From contig NZ_JAJTNP010000001.1 in the NCBI RefSeq assembly GCF_021311115.1, forward strand, positions 496,001 to 560,000: a stretch of DNA of 64,000 bases, read 5' to 3'. This stretch comes from Chryseobacterium gwangjuense. GTDB taxonomy: Bacteria > Bacteroidota > Bacteroidia > Flavobacteriales > Weeksellaceae. Numbering within the stretch: the stretch's first letter is position 1; the number at the start of each line of letters is the position of its first letter. Shown one piece after another: positions 43,069-52,419 of this stretch. Both the position numbers and the translations under genes were made by a program. The notes below the pieces were generated by a model, which was not told where the DNA came from, did no database searches, and saw nothing but the letters and a program-made list of their open reading frames with translations.

Positions 43069-43097
43069 TAAGAAGTTTATGATTAGTAAACTTCTTA
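43069..43097 (+). terminator. Terminator of the kinase/regulator operon
   Basis: TAAGAAGTTTA pairs with TAAACTTCTTA over a 7-base loop, then a T-run. Confidence 0.8.
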
Positions 43098-43239
43098 TTT
43101 TTTCTTCAACCAGTTATTAGGAAATCTCTGACATTTACTTGCTTAACGGCTACACTTATTAGATTTGATAATTTTTTTATACCGATCCTCTTTACTTTAG
43201 TTTTATCAATAAACATTATTAACATTAACTGATATTACT

Positions 43240-44328
43240 ATGAAAAAAATCTTATCTATGATTTTAGCCATCGCTCTTTCTCTTACTTCATGTATGTCTG
43301 ATGACTCTATTCAAAATACAGAAATGAAAAATGAAATAATAGCAAAAAGTGCTATGGATCAATCATTCACCGGAGTTTCCGTATCAAGTCAAGGTTTCTT
43401 AAAATTTGAATCCGTAGAAGCGTATGAAGAAGTTCTTAATCAACTTTCAGGAATGTCTAATGAAGAACTTAATGACTGGGAAGAAAGCATAGGATTTATT
43501 TCGTCTTATTCTTATTATGAAGTCGAGAATTTTGAAAATAATATTCCTTATACAGAGGATATTAATGCCAATCCCGAAATTACAATCGAAGGATTTAAAA
43601 ATTCCAGTTATGTTGATCCTTTACTACTAAGAATTATAGACCGTCATGGAATGATTCAGATAGATCATTTTGTTTTTAATTCCAGAATTGATGATGGCTA
43701 TGTTTTGGAAATGAACAGCAGCTACCTTCCAACCAACTATGATGATCTGAAAAATGGAAATTTCAAATCTGACAGAATGAATATGCTTACTAATGAATGG
43801 GATCTGGATGTTGTAGGCGATATTGACATATTTGATTATTTGAAAACCGGTGTTACAGGTCTTACTTTAATGTCTGCAAAAAGTATGTTTCATAAAAAGG
43901 ATGCACCGGACATGGGACCAACCCACGTAATAGATAATGCCGGAACAACTTATAGAGCAGATGCCAAAGTTTCTTATCAAAAAGCCGTATTTTTCTTCAG
44001 CCTTATTGCCAAATTGAAATATCAAAGAAAGGGAACGGGTAATCTGAGTCCTTGGGTGGCAGTCACTACACAATTATGCTTTCTTACCAACTATGATTTA
44101 AATATGGTTACTTCATGTAAATTCAAACCCAAAAAACATGACGAAGAATCTCCTGCGCCTCCTCATCAAAATTACCCGGGACTAATCACAGATAATAAAA
44201 TTGACTGGCGCCCTTATGGCGGAGGACGAAAACTTGAAAAATACGAACTGAATGCTTGGTTTTCCTATGCCGATTTATATACGGTCAATAATGTAGAAAT
44301 ATATGCACATATTGCTTCGGGATACTAA
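43240..44328 (+). CDS. Large lipoprotein of unknown function
   Basis: A lipobox (SLTSC, Cys at residue 18) shows a lipidated, envelope-anchored protein. Residues about 40-85 have the pattern FLKFESVEAYEEVLNQLSGMS and NEELNDWEESIGF that occurs in DUF4848-like Bacteroidota lipoproteins. The middle is Asn- and Asp-rich; the C-terminal third has a Pro/His segment (PPHQNYPGLITD) and aromatic residues (WRPYGGG, AWFSYADLY). It is the first gene behind the LytTR pair and has its own leader of about 195 bases. Function is not clear. Confidence 0.75.
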   Translation: MKKILSMILAIALSLTSCMSDDSIQNTEMKNEIIAKSAMDQSFTGVSVSSQGFLKFESVEAYEEVLNQLSGMSNEELNDWEESIGFISSYSYYEVENFENNIPYTEDINANPEITIEGFKNSSYVDPLLLRIIDRHGMIQIDHFVFNSRIDDGYVLEMNSSYLPTNYDDLKNGNFKSDRMNMLTNEWDLDVVGDIDIFDYLKTGVTGLTLMSAKSMFHKKDAPDMGPTHVIDNAGTTYRADAKVSYQKAVFFFSLIAKLKYQRKGTGNLSPWVAVTTQLCFLTNYDLNMVTSCKFKPKKHDEESPAPPHQNYPGLITDNKIDWRPYGGGRKLEKYELNAWFSYADLYTVNNVEIYAHIASGY

Positions 44329-44351
44329 TAATAGAATTATACAATACTTTG

Positions 44352-44376
44352 CCCTGTTTCAGTTTTGAGACAGGGG
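44352..44376 (+). terminator. Terminator of the 43240 lipoprotein gene
   Basis: CCCTGTTTC pairs with GAGACAGGG and a short loop, then TTTTT. The 240 bases to the next gene are AT-rich with nothing else visible. Confidence 0.75.
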
Positions 44377-44625
44377 ATTTTTATATTAGCATTTATTGGG
44401 TAAACAATTTCATCCACCTTACTCCACTTCATATTGATTTTCGGTATCTGATTAACTTTTGATTGTTACAATTAACCCATCTTCCATTCCACTTATCAAA
44501 AAAAGGACAACACATACTAAATCACTTTATCGTGATAACAAATATTATAATACTTTTAATAAACATTAAAACTATTAATCCTTAAAGTTTTTGTTGGCTT
44601 TTGATCTATAAAACCAACATAGATT

Positions 44626-45864
44626 ATGGTAAGAATATATTTTTTAGCAGTTTATATGCTATTAGGAAATTTAATGTTTAATGCACAAGCTCCGTGTAAT
44701 GATTTCAATGCTCCTACAAATCCAGCAGGAAATTGGGCTCCAGCTCCGGCTCCGAATGGCAATGTGTACACCTCATTTTCCTCTTCCAATCCTATAGATG
44801 GTACTCAGTACTTAATATTAGGGGATGATTCAGGTTCTTCCTGGTACCTCAATAAAACAGACTTTAAATATATCGGAGAGCTGTATCAGGGAAAATGCCT
44901 TTCTTTTGATTTTTATCTCGAAGATGATGGCGGCTACGGCAGTCCTGTTTACCCCACCATACATCTTTCTGATGGCACCAATACGATTACCTTCGTTTCC
45001 AATGTTTCCGTTACTCCAGGAAGCGGATGGATCACTGTAAAAGCACCCATTCAGCTTGCTGCCGGATCACTTACTCCCCCAAGCAACGCCTATGGCAGCT
45101 GGCAAATGACAAGCTATAACCCGGCAGCATTTGATAATGCAATGATGAATTCTTCTATATTAAGTCTTTCACCTGATTATTACCCAAGCCCAACCGAAGT
45201 AGTATACTATGATAATATCTGTATTACTGATTGTGGGGATTGCAGTGCAGATTTCAAACTCACTACATCTTTCAGCACTTTAAACAGTTCAGCTACAGCC
45301 AATCTTTCCATTATCAATCCTTCAATGTCTTCTACTCCTGGTAACCCCGGAAGCAGCTATACAATAGACTGGGGAGACGGATCTACTACATTCCCATACA
45401 TTCTGCCTTCCGTATCACATACTTACAGCAACCCGGGAAGTTATACCATTTGTGTTACTGAAATGAAAGAGAAAGAAGTCATCTGTAGAAAATGCTTCAC
45501 ATTCTGCTTTACCGAAACCGAAGGAAAGAAAATGATACAAAATTTCAATACCACTCTACCGGATTTGAAAAATATTGCAAAAGCTGAGCTTGAAAATAGG
45601 AATGAGCAGCAAAGAGAATACTCTCTGATACCGAATCCGGCAAAAAATAATGTGGATATACAAACTCACCTTTCAAAAAAAGGAACAGTTTCCATCAGAG
45701 TACTTGATATTTCAGGAAAAAAAGTTCTTGAGAAATCAGAAACCATTGAAAGCGGACGTCAGAATATTAAGCTTACTACTGAAAAATTAATTCAGGGAAC
45801 TTATATTGTGGAAGTAACATCCAACGGGAAAACAACTTCACAAAAATTACTTATTTCTAAATAA
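44626..45864 (+). CDS. PKD-type secreted protein with T9SS sorting tail
   Basis: Signal peptide (residues 1-20), then a beta-sandwich of about 170 residues with YLNKTDFKYIGELYQGKCLSFDFYLEDDGG, then a PKD-like domain (TIDWGDGSTTF and SHTYSNPGSYTICV, about residues 246-282). The final 80 residues are the type IX secretion sorting domain type A: SLIPNPAKNNVDIQT, VSIRVLDISGKKVLEK, GTYIVEVTSNGKTTSQKLLISK. The protein is therefore exported through T9SS and probably anchored on the surface. It follows the 43240 lipoprotein with the same orientation. Its ligand is unknown. Confidence 0.88.
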   Translation: MVRIYFLAVYMLLGNLMFNAQAPCNDFNAPTNPAGNWAPAPAPNGNVYTSFSSSNPIDGTQYLILGDDSGSSWYLNKTDFKYIGELYQGKCLSFDFYLEDDGGYGSPVYPTIHLSDGTNTITFVSNVSVTPGSGWITVKAPIQLAAGSLTPPSNAYGSWQMTSYNPAAFDNAMMNSSILSLSPDYYPSPTEVVYYDNICITDCGDCSADFKLTTSFSTLNSSATANLSIINPSMSSTPGNPGSSYTIDWGDGSTTFPYILPSVSHTYSNPGSYTICVTEMKEKEVICRKCFTFCFTETEGKKMIQNFNTTLPDLKNIAKAELENRNEQQREYSLIPNPAKNNVDIQTHLSKKGTVSIRVLDISGKKVLEKSETIESGRQNIKLTTEKLIQGTYIVEVTSNGKTTSQKLLISK

Positions 45865-45885
45865 AATCCATAAAATTTAAAAAAG

Positions 45886-45914
45886 CAAGGGGTTGTCTTT
45901 GTGACAACCTCTTG
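45886..45914 (+). terminator. Terminator of the T9SS cargo gene
   Basis: CAAGGGGTTGTC pairs with GACAACCTCTTG (one mismatch) with a short loop and T-run. Confidence 0.8.
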
Positions 45915-46062
45915 ATTTTTTCTTATCATAAAATTACTTACTGTTTCTCACACATATCCTGTAAATAAACACATTTATTATTTAAAAAAGCGCACTTGCT
46001 AAATAAACATTCCTTTCTCCCTCAATCCTTTCTACATTCGCAGTATTAATCAAAACTTTATC

Positions 46063-46863
46063 ATGAAAAACAAGTTAAAACTATCTGCAGCAGGAATTTT
46101 ATTTCTTCTTACACTTTCCTGTAATCAGGGAGAAAATGTGAACATTGAAGAATTTTCACATCCTAAAACAGAGAGCTCTTCTATAGGCTCTAAACAATAT
46201 AGTAATGTAGGTAATCCTTACGAATACGTGGGAGAAAACCATAATCTTTTTTTAGAATACTGGTCCTCTCAAAATTCTCCTGACTGTAGCGGTACAATAA
46301 ATCTGGTCATGGATTTTTCGAATCAGGTCTATAGTGATGTGGATGCTTCTGATGATATGAGTTATGATGAAGTACTCAACGCTGTAAACTACTCCCTCGG
46401 TCAAACCTTTACAGATCAAATTGAGCAATCCCATAATCAGGGAAGAATATCTGATGTAGTCTACAATGAGGTAATAAAACTAGCCAATATCTATCATAAT
46501 GCCAGCGAAACGGAAGGAATAGATGTTCTGATTCAGAAAATAGAAAATTTAGAAAAATCTATTCTTTTATTGAGTCTCAATGAAGATGATGAGCCCATTC
46601 TTTTATCCGTTATTTCTATTGCAAAATATAGTGCCAATTACTGGAGAGAAGTCTACTATGAACGTCCATCCCAATGGAACCATTCTGTAACCAGCTTTGC
46701 AAGTGTAATGACTGCCGGTGCTGCAGGAGCGTTGGAAGGAGCCGCTATAGGAGCTTCTACTCAAGCTTCTGCACCTAACAAAAAAAAGAAAAAAATTGTA
46801 GTTAAGGCCTCTAAAGTATCCTGGGGAGCTTCAGGATGTCGTGTAGGTAGCTTTCCCAATTAA
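46063..46863 (+). CDS. Lipoprotein with Lys-rich, Cys-containing C-terminal tail
   Basis: A lipobox (LTLSC, Cys at residue 20) marks a lipoprotein. The middle is acidic and helical (SQVYSDVDASDDMSYDEVLNAVNYS; IEQSHNQGRISDVVYNEVIKLANI). The C-terminal part is unusual: AGAAGALEGAAIGASTQAS, then a run of five Lys in NKKKKKIVVKASKVSWG, and a final CRVGSFPN with one Cys. An Ala/Gly helix followed by a basic patch may insert or bind membrane or DNA, which is only speculation. It ends at a perfect long hairpin. No family recognised. Confidence 0.7.
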   Translation: MKNKLKLSAAGILFLLTLSCNQGENVNIEEFSHPKTESSSIGSKQYSNVGNPYEYVGENHNLFLEYWSSQNSPDCSGTINLVMDFSNQVYSDVDASDDMSYDEVLNAVNYSLGQTFTDQIEQSHNQGRISDVVYNEVIKLANIYHNASETEGIDVLIQKIENLEKSILLLSLNEDDEPILLSVISIAKYSANYWREVYYERPSQWNHSVTSFASVMTAGAAGALEGAAIGASTQASAPNKKKKKIVVKASKVSWGASGCRVGSFPN

Positions 46864-46890
46864 TGATAGATAATTTAGTATAAACAGAAA

Positions 46891-46941
46891 GATGGTTTCA
46901 AAAATTCTAGGATTTCTTGTCCGAGAATTTTTGAAACCATC
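46891..46941. terminator. Convergent terminator with 18-bp stem
   Basis: GATGGTTTCAAAAATTCT pairs exactly with AGAATTTTTGAAACCATC over a 15-base loop, with a T-run on the plus side. Confidence 0.85.
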
Positions 46942-46970
46942 ATTTTTATATTTAGATTTCTGTTAGGTTC

Positions 46971-47753
46971 TTAAAACCCATCACCATCCAACAGATTTCC
47001 TATCCCTCCTAAAATACTTCCCTGCTCTTTATTTTTAGTCGTTCCGTACTGCAGAATTCTGCTGGCCAATCTTGAAATAGGCAAGGTCTGGATCCAGACT
47101 TTTCCGGGACCTCTTAACTGAGCAAAAAACAATCCTTCGCCTCCGAAAATGGTATTTTTAATTCCTCCCACAAACTGAATATCATAGTCTACAGTATGGG
47201 TAAAACCAACGATACATCCTGTGTCAATTTTCAGGATCTCTCCCGGCTGCAGGTCTTTTTCGATAACATGTCCTCCACTGTGTACAAACGTCATTCCGTC
47301 ACCTTCCAGTTTTTGCATAATGAATCCTTCCCCACCAAAAAGTCCGGTTCCCAGTTTCTTCTGAAATTCAATTCCAACCGTAACTCCTTTCGCAGCACAA
47401 AGAAAACTGTCTTTCTGGCAGATTACTTTACCGCCCAGTTTACTTAGATCAAAAGGAATAATTTTCCCTGCATAAGGCGCTGCAAAAGTCACCTGTCTTT
47501 TATCTGAAGAAGTATTGGTAAATACCGTCATAAAAAGATTTTCTCCGGTAAGCATTCTTTTTCCGGCAGAAAACAGTTTCCCCATCAATCCTTTTTCGGT
47601 TCCGTCTCCAAACAGGGTTTCCATTTGTATTCCCTCTTTCATCATCATAAAACTTCCCGGCTCTGCAATTACGCTTTCTCTAGGATCCAGTTCGATCTCT
47701 ACGCATTGCATCTCTTCTCCGTAAATTTTATAATCAATTTCATGATTAATCAT
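46971..47753 (-). CDS. AIM24-family protein (TIGR00266)
   Basis: The ATG at 47753 is used because the outer start is a TTG. The protein is a beta-rich AIM24 domain, about 260 residues, of the TIGR00266 type: INHEIDYKIYG start, then MQCVEIELDPRESVIAEPGSFMMMKEGI (about residues 10-37), later VGIEFQKKLGTGLFGGEGFIMQKLEGDG, FVHSGGHVI, LKIDTGCIVGFTHTVDYDIQFVGGIKN and a Gly-Glu-Gly-Leu region. Known from mitochondria (AIM24) and widespread in bacteria; its role is not established. It is divergent from the aminotransferase. Confidence 0.9.
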   Translation of the reverse strand: MINHEIDYKIYGEEMQCVEIELDPRESVIAEPGSFMMMKEGIQMETLFGDGTEKGLMGKLFSAGKRMLTGENLFMTVFTNTSSDKRQVTFAAPYAGKIIPFDLSKLGGKVICQKDSFLCAAKGVTVGIEFQKKLGTGLFGGEGFIMQKLEGDGMTFVHSGGHVIEKDLQPGEILKIDTGCIVGFTHTVDYDIQFVGGIKNTIFGGEGLFFAQLRGPGKVWIQTLPISRLASRILQYGTTKNKEQGSILGGIGNLLDGDGF

Positions 47754-47855
47754 AGTGTTCAAAGTAATTTAAAGTTATTCGCTACAATATTAGCATTTTT
47801 TACATTCCGTTTTGAAAAAATAAATTAAATTCGGTGTGATTAAAAATTTCAGTTC

Positions 47856-49004
47856 ATGATTCAACTTCCTTTATCCAAACTTTCCAATATCGGAACTACC
47901 ATATTCAGCCAAATGACGCAGCTTGCCAATGAGAACGAAGCGATCAATTTATCTCAGGGATTTCCTGATTTTATGCCTGATACTGAACTTTTGAATTACG
48001 TAGACCAGTTTATCAAAAAAGGATTTAACCAATACGCTCCAATGGGAGGAATGATCGGTTTAAAGGAAGAAATAGCGAGAAAAATAGAAAACTCTCATCA
48101 GGCGATTTACCATCCGGATACGGAAATAACCGTCACTTCCGGTGGAACACAGGCGATTTTCACTACCATTGCCACCTTTGTAAAAAAAGATGATGAAGTC
48201 ATTATTTTCGAACCGGCTTATGACTGTTACGAACCTACCGTAGAGCTTTTCGGAGGCGTTGTAAAACGTTTTGAAATGAAAGCTCCCGATTATGAAATCG
48301 ACTGGAATGCAGTAAAGAATCTGGTTTCAGACAAGACCAAGATGATCATCCTGAACAATCCCAACAATCCTTCCGGAAAGATCTTAAAAGAAAACGATAT
48401 TCAGGAATTAATCAACATTGTAAAAGGAACTTCCATTTTAATACTGAGTGATGAAGTCTATGAAAACATTGTTTTTGACGGAAAACAGCATCTAAGCATC
48501 TGTAAATATCCTGAATTAAAAGAAAGAAGCCTTTTGGTAGCCTCGTTCGGGAAGTTATTTCATGTTACAGGATGGAAGGTCGGTTATTGTGCAGCTCCTA
48601 AAAACCTGACCGATGAATTTAGAAAAATTCACCAGTTCAATGTTTTCTCTGTCAATACGCCTATTCAGATGGCGTTGGCAGAGTATATGAAAAATGACGA
48701 GCATTATACTCAGCTTAACCAGTTTTTCCAGGAGAAAAGAGACTTTTTAAGACAAGGTTTGGCCACGACCTCTTTTGAGCTGTTAGACTGTGAAGGAACT
48801 TACTTCCAGGCTTTGAAATACGATAAGATCTCAGACAAAAATGATTTTGACTTTGCCAGTGAACTGACGATCAACCATAAAGTAGCAAGCGTTCCGTTCT
48901 CTTCTTTCTATAAAAACAAACTGAATGAACACGTGATCCGTTTATGTTTTGCCAAAAAACAGGAAACCCTGGAAAAGGCTATTGAAAACCTCTCCAAACT
49001 TTAA
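47856..49004 (+). CDS. PLP-dependent aminotransferase, methionine/kynurenine type
   Basis: A class I/II aminotransferase of the YbdL group, which transfers the amino group of methionine, glutamine or kynurenine to 2-oxo acids. NLSQGFPDFMPD at the start and QYAPMGGMIGLKEEIA are typical. The PLP pocket includes NNPNNPSGK (with the conserved Asn), SDEVYE, and the lysine in ASFGKLFHVTGWKVGY (the Lys of SFGK, about residue 236), followed by FSVNTPIQMALAEYM. RLCFAKK, with the substrate-binding Arg, is near the C-terminus. The length of 382 matches. It converges with cls. Confidence 0.92.
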   Translation: MIQLPLSKLSNIGTTIFSQMTQLANENEAINLSQGFPDFMPDTELLNYVDQFIKKGFNQYAPMGGMIGLKEEIARKIENSHQAIYHPDTEITVTSGGTQAIFTTIATFVKKDDEVIIFEPAYDCYEPTVELFGGVVKRFEMKAPDYEIDWNAVKNLVSDKTKMIILNNPNNPSGKILKENDIQELINIVKGTSILILSDEVYENIVFDGKQHLSICKYPELKERSLLVASFGKLFHVTGWKVGYCAAPKNLTDEFRKIHQFNVFSVNTPIQMALAEYMKNDEHYTQLNQFFQEKRDFLRQGLATTSFELLDCEGTYFQALKYDKISDKNDFDFASELTINHKVASVPFSSFYKNKLNEHVIRLCFAKKQETLEKAIENLSKL

Positions 49005-49009
49005 CCACA

Positions 49010-50476
49010 CTACATGAGTGGAGAAAGAAGCCTTGCCAGATGTTCAAAAAAGACTTTATATTTCGGCCTTTTTCTCCATTCATTTAATGAGAGTTCTCTA
49101 GAGTCTTTCATATCTTCAAGAAAAATGGTTTCCAGTTTCTGATTGATTTCCTGATCAAAAATCAGGGTGTTGACTTCAAAATTCAGTTCCTGGCTCCGGA
49201 CATCCATATTGGCTGTTCCCACACTGGAAAAATCATCATCCACGATCATCGTCTTGGAATGGATAAATCCTTTTTTATAAAAGAATATCCGAACTTTATT
49301 CTCTAAAAGCCCTTCATAATAAGAATAAGCAGCCGAGTTCACGACCACAGAATCTCCTTTTTCAGGAACCATCAATCTTACATCCAAACCAGCCTGTGCA
49401 ACCTGTTTTATTGCATTTAAAATGGTTTCCATAGGAATAAAATAAGGCGTAACAATATACACTCGCTTTTTCGCCGATAAAATGACAGAGCTTGTACTCA
49501 GCATAATCACCGGACTTGTATCCGGTCCGCTTGCACCGACCTGAACTAGCTTATTCCCTTTATATTCATCCTCATAATCGAAATAATCTTTTGATAACTC
49601 AGGAATGGATTCCGTAGCAAATACCCAGTTGGTAAGAAACAGAAACTGGAAATAAAAAGCTGAATTCCCTTTGAGATAGACATGCATATCGCGCCAGTAT
49701 TGCTGGGAATTAGGATTGATATATTTGTCTGAAACATTGATTCCTCCTGTAAAAACTTCTTTTCCGTCGATGATGATTATTTTACGGTGATCCCTGTAAT
49801 TGACCCTGTTCGCCAGAAGCCTGAAGGTAATCTTGTTCACCGGAGAAACCTGAATTCCCGCCTCCTGAAGCTTTGCAATCATCTTTTTACCGATCTTCCC
49901 GCTTCCCATCGCATCATATAAAAAACGGATAACAAGTCCTTCTTTTGCCTTAAGGATCAACAATTCCGCTAACTGATTCCCGATAGTATCATTTTCATAA
50001 ATATAATATTCCAGATGGATGTGATGCTTTGCCTTTCGAATGCATTTAAAAACCTTGGCAAACTTCTCTTCGCCGTTCACCAGTATTTCCACTTCATTTT
50101 TCGAAGATAAGGGGGAATGCGCTGCGTTGTACAGGAAATTGATCGTTGTAATATATTCCCTTAGCTGCTCTTTACTTCTGTCTAAAGATTCCGAATGGGT
50201 CTTTTCAATATAATTCTGAATATCCCTGTAGATCTTCTCATTGATCTCAAACTTAAAATTATAGAATTTGTTTTTCCGGTAATTCACTCCGAACACAAAG
50301 TAGATAATGATTCCCACCACCGGAATAAAGATAATCAGCAATAAATACGCTAAGGTTTTACTGGTCGTTTTAGTGTCCATAATGATCTTCCCCGCAAGAA
50401 GAATAACGGCGGCAAAATAGATTACTTCCAGAATAAGTAAAATATAGGGGAACTGATCTAAAAAGTCTTTCATCAT
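49010..50476 (-). CDS. cls: Cardiolipin synthase
   Basis: This inner-membrane enzyme joins two phosphatidylglycerols into cardiolipin. Two membrane helices open the protein (residues about 9-30 and 40-62), followed by two phospholipase-D type domains. Motif 1 is HRKIIIIDGKEVFTGGIN (about residue 229), and motif 2 is HSKTMIVDDDFSSVGTANMD (about 409), both with complete HxKxxxxD cores. The HLEYYIYENDTIG and RLLANRVNYRDHRK segments are typical. The length of 488 is normal. It ends 5 bases away from the aminotransferase stop (convergent). Confidence 0.95.
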   Translation of the reverse strand: MMKDFLDQFPYILLILEVIYFAAVILLAGKIIMDTKTTSKTLAYLLLIIFIPVVGIIIYFVFGVNYRKNKFYNFKFEINEKIYRDIQNYIEKTHSESLDRSKEQLREYITTINFLYNAAHSPLSSKNEVEILVNGEEKFAKVFKCIRKAKHHIHLEYYIYENDTIGNQLAELLILKAKEGLVIRFLYDAMGSGKIGKKMIAKLQEAGIQVSPVNKITFRLLANRVNYRDHRKIIIIDGKEVFTGGINVSDKYINPNSQQYWRDMHVYLKGNSAFYFQFLFLTNWVFATESIPELSKDYFDYEDEYKGNKLVQVGASGPDTSPVIMLSTSSVILSAKKRVYIVTPYFIPMETILNAIKQVAQAGLDVRLMVPEKGDSVVVNSAAYSYYEGLLENKVRIFFYKKGFIHSKTMIVDDDFSSVGTANMDVRSQELNFEVNTLIFDQEINQKLETIFLEDMKDSRELSLNEWRKRPKYKVFFEHLARLLSPLM

Positions 50477-50527
50477 AAGAGTATGATAATGATGCTTTTA
50501 GTTTAGCCTAATAAAGATATAAAAAAA

Positions 50528-50545
50528 GCGGTAGAAAACTACCGC
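50528..50545 (-). terminator. Terminator behind the SDR gene
   Basis: GCGGTAG pairs with CTACCGC over a 4-base loop; on the minus strand it is followed by seven T. Confidence 0.85.
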
Positions 50546-50552
50546 CTGATTT

Positions 50553-51317
50553 TTAAAAGAACATTCCTCCCGAAACTTCTATTCGTTGGGCGTTGATCCA
50601 CCCTGCTTCTTCCGTACACAGGAAGGCTACCACTCCGCCAATATCATCCGGCAAACCGGCTCTTCCTAAAGCTGTATTCCCTGCTACCATTGCATTCATG
50701 TGTTCATCATCCCTTGTTCTTCCGCCTCCGAAGTCTGTTTCTATGGCTCCCGGAGCTACCACATTCGCTTTAATTCTTCTTGCTCCCAATTCTTTCGCCA
50801 TATATTTCGTCAGCATTTCAACGCCTGCTTTCATCGATCCGTACACCGAAGAACCCGGAAGTGCAAATCTTGCCAGTCCTGAAGAAACATTTACAATTCC
50901 TCCGTTGTCATTCATGAATGGTAAAAACTTTTGGGTTAAGAAAAACACGCCTTTGAAGTGAATATCCACCATATCATCCAATTGCTCTTCAGTCACCTCC
51001 ATTATCGGTGAATACAAAGCGGTTCCTGCATTATTGATAAGATAATCTATATTTCTGCTGCCTGTATTTTCTTCCAGATGATCTCCCACCTGCTTTATGA
51101 ACGCATCAAAGCTTTTGATATCTTTGGTATTGAGTTGATAGGCAATCGCTTTTCTTCCCAAAGCCTGAATTTCTTCAACCACCTTATCCGCTTCTTCTTT
51201 GTTGCTTCTGTAGGTAATAATAACATCCAGTCCTTTCTGAGCGATTTTAACAGCTGAATTTTTTCCTAATCCACGACTTCCTCCGGTTACTAATGCGATC
51301 TTTGTTCTTGTTTCCAT
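50553..51317 (-). CDS. SDR-family oxidoreductase
   Basis: A short-chain dehydrogenase/reductase of 254 residues, with an ATG at 51317 (the longer frame starts upstream of any likely start). NAD(P) binding: VTGGSRGLGKNSA at residues 9-21 and NNAG near residue 95. The catalytic residues are Ser in VNVSSGLA and the Tyr-Lys pair in SVYGSMKAG. A ribose-binding VVAPGAIETDF follows. The C-terminal WINAQRIEVSGGMFF is typical. The substrate cannot be read from the sequence. An AraC regulator gene is upstream on the same strand, with its own promoter, and probably controls it. Confidence 0.92.
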   Translation of the reverse strand: METRTKIALVTGGSRGLGKNSAVKIAQKGLDVIITYRSNKEEADKVVEEIQALGRKAIAYQLNTKDIKSFDAFIKQVGDHLEENTGSRNIDYLINNAGTALYSPIMEVTEEQLDDMVDIHFKGVFFLTQKFLPFMNDNGGIVNVSSGLARFALPGSSVYGSMKAGVEMLTKYMAKELGARRIKANVVAPGAIETDFGGGRTRDDEHMNAMVAGNTALGRAGLPDDIGGVVAFLCTEEAGWINAQRIEVSGGMFF

Positions 51318-51404
51318 TTTTTGTTTGTTTTTGATGGGACAAAGTTCTGACAATTCAGCATCGAAGTGTTTGCTTAAATCAAACTGAAATTTGCAAAATT
51401 CAAA

Positions 51405-52352
51405 TCACGAACGGAATTCCAACGGAGCTAAAGACGTTTTCTTTTTAAAGAAGTTGGAGAAATGGGCGATTTCTTCGAAGCCTAATGCATAAGCAATTTC
51501 GGAAACGTTCCATTGGGTTTGTTTTAAAAGGATTTTAGCTTCCTGAATGATTCTTTCCGCAATGATCTCCGTCGTGGTTTTCCCTGTACTTTCCTTTAAT
51601 TTTTTGTTGAGATAATTCACATGCACCGACAACCGGTCTGCATAATCTTTGGCACTTTTCAGTTGCAGTCGCTGATCTGAATTTTCAATAGGAAACTGCC
51701 TTTCCAATAGCTCTATAAACAATGAAACTACTCTCAACGAAGCATCATTAGACGTCGATAGTTTAGAAGCCGGCTGTAATTTCTGACCATAATGAATCAG
51801 CTCCAACACATAGTTTCTGATCAGGTCATATTTAAAGATATAATCGGAATCGATCTCTTTTTTTATTTTGGCAAACAGCTGTTCTATTTCATCGGCCAGT
51901 TCATCATCGATTTCAAATAAAGGAATATTTCCCGGCTGAAAGATCGGAAGGTCTTCCAATGTACTGTGAGACTTATCCTTGATGAAAAAATCTTCGGTAA
52001 ACACACAAAAGCTTCCCGACTGCTGCGGATCTTCAGGAACCCAATGGTAAGGCACTTTGGGCGTGGCAAACAACAAAGCATTGTTTTGAATGCGGATGAT
52101 CTTATCGGCATATTCCGCACGGTTGCGTCCTCTGATCAGGCTGATCTTATAATATTTCCTCCTATTATAAGGCATTTCAGCCGTTGTTTTTACTCTTTCA
52201 ATGGTTTGGGCAATATCAAATACATTAAAATGACCAATATCTTTATGAAGCCCTTTTGGAAAGATGGTTTCAATATCCGTTCCTAATTTCGCGGTCATTT
52301 CTTTATAAAAATCGTCGAGAGAAGTATATGAAGTATGAGTAGTCTTTTCCAT
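51405..52352 (-). CDS. AraC-family transcriptional regulator
   Basis: The C-terminal 100 residues form the AraC-type double helix-turn-helix (DYADRLSVHVNYLNKKLKESTGKTTTEIIAERIIQEAKILLKQTQWNVSEIAYALGFEEIAHFSNFFKKKTSLAPLEFR), complete with the Phe-x-Phe turn. The N-terminal 200 residues have no cupin signature that I can name; they may sense a ligand or bind partner protein. The gene lies 88 bases upstream of the SDR gene, same strand, and a promoter box lies at 52372-52379. A role in controlling the SDR gene is likely but not shown. Confidence 0.92.
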   Translation of the reverse strand: MEKTTHTSYTSLDDFYKEMTAKLGTDIETIFPKGLHKDIGHFNVFDIAQTIERVKTTAEMPYNRRKYYKISLIRGRNRAEYADKIIRIQNNALLFATPKVPYHWVPEDPQQSGSFCVFTEDFFIKDKSHSTLEDLPIFQPGNIPLFEIDDELADEIEQLFAKIKKEIDSDYIFKYDLIRNYVLELIHYGQKLQPASKLSTSNDASLRVVSLFIELLERQFPIENSDQRLQLKSAKDYADRLSVHVNYLNKKLKESTGKTTTEIIAERIIQEAKILLKQTQWNVSEIAYALGFEEIAHFSNFFKKKTSLAPLEFRS

Positions 52353-52371
52353 AACACTGATTTGTAAAAAT

Positions 52372-52379
52372 CAAATGTA
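52372..52379 (-). promoter_or_regulatory. Promoter -7 box for the AraC gene
   Basis: TACATTTG on the minus strand matches TAnnTTTG, 20 bases before the ATG at 52352. Confidence 0.5.
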
Positions 52380-52419
52380 CAAAATAAATACAACTAAGGT
52401 TTTACTTCTGTTTTTGTAT

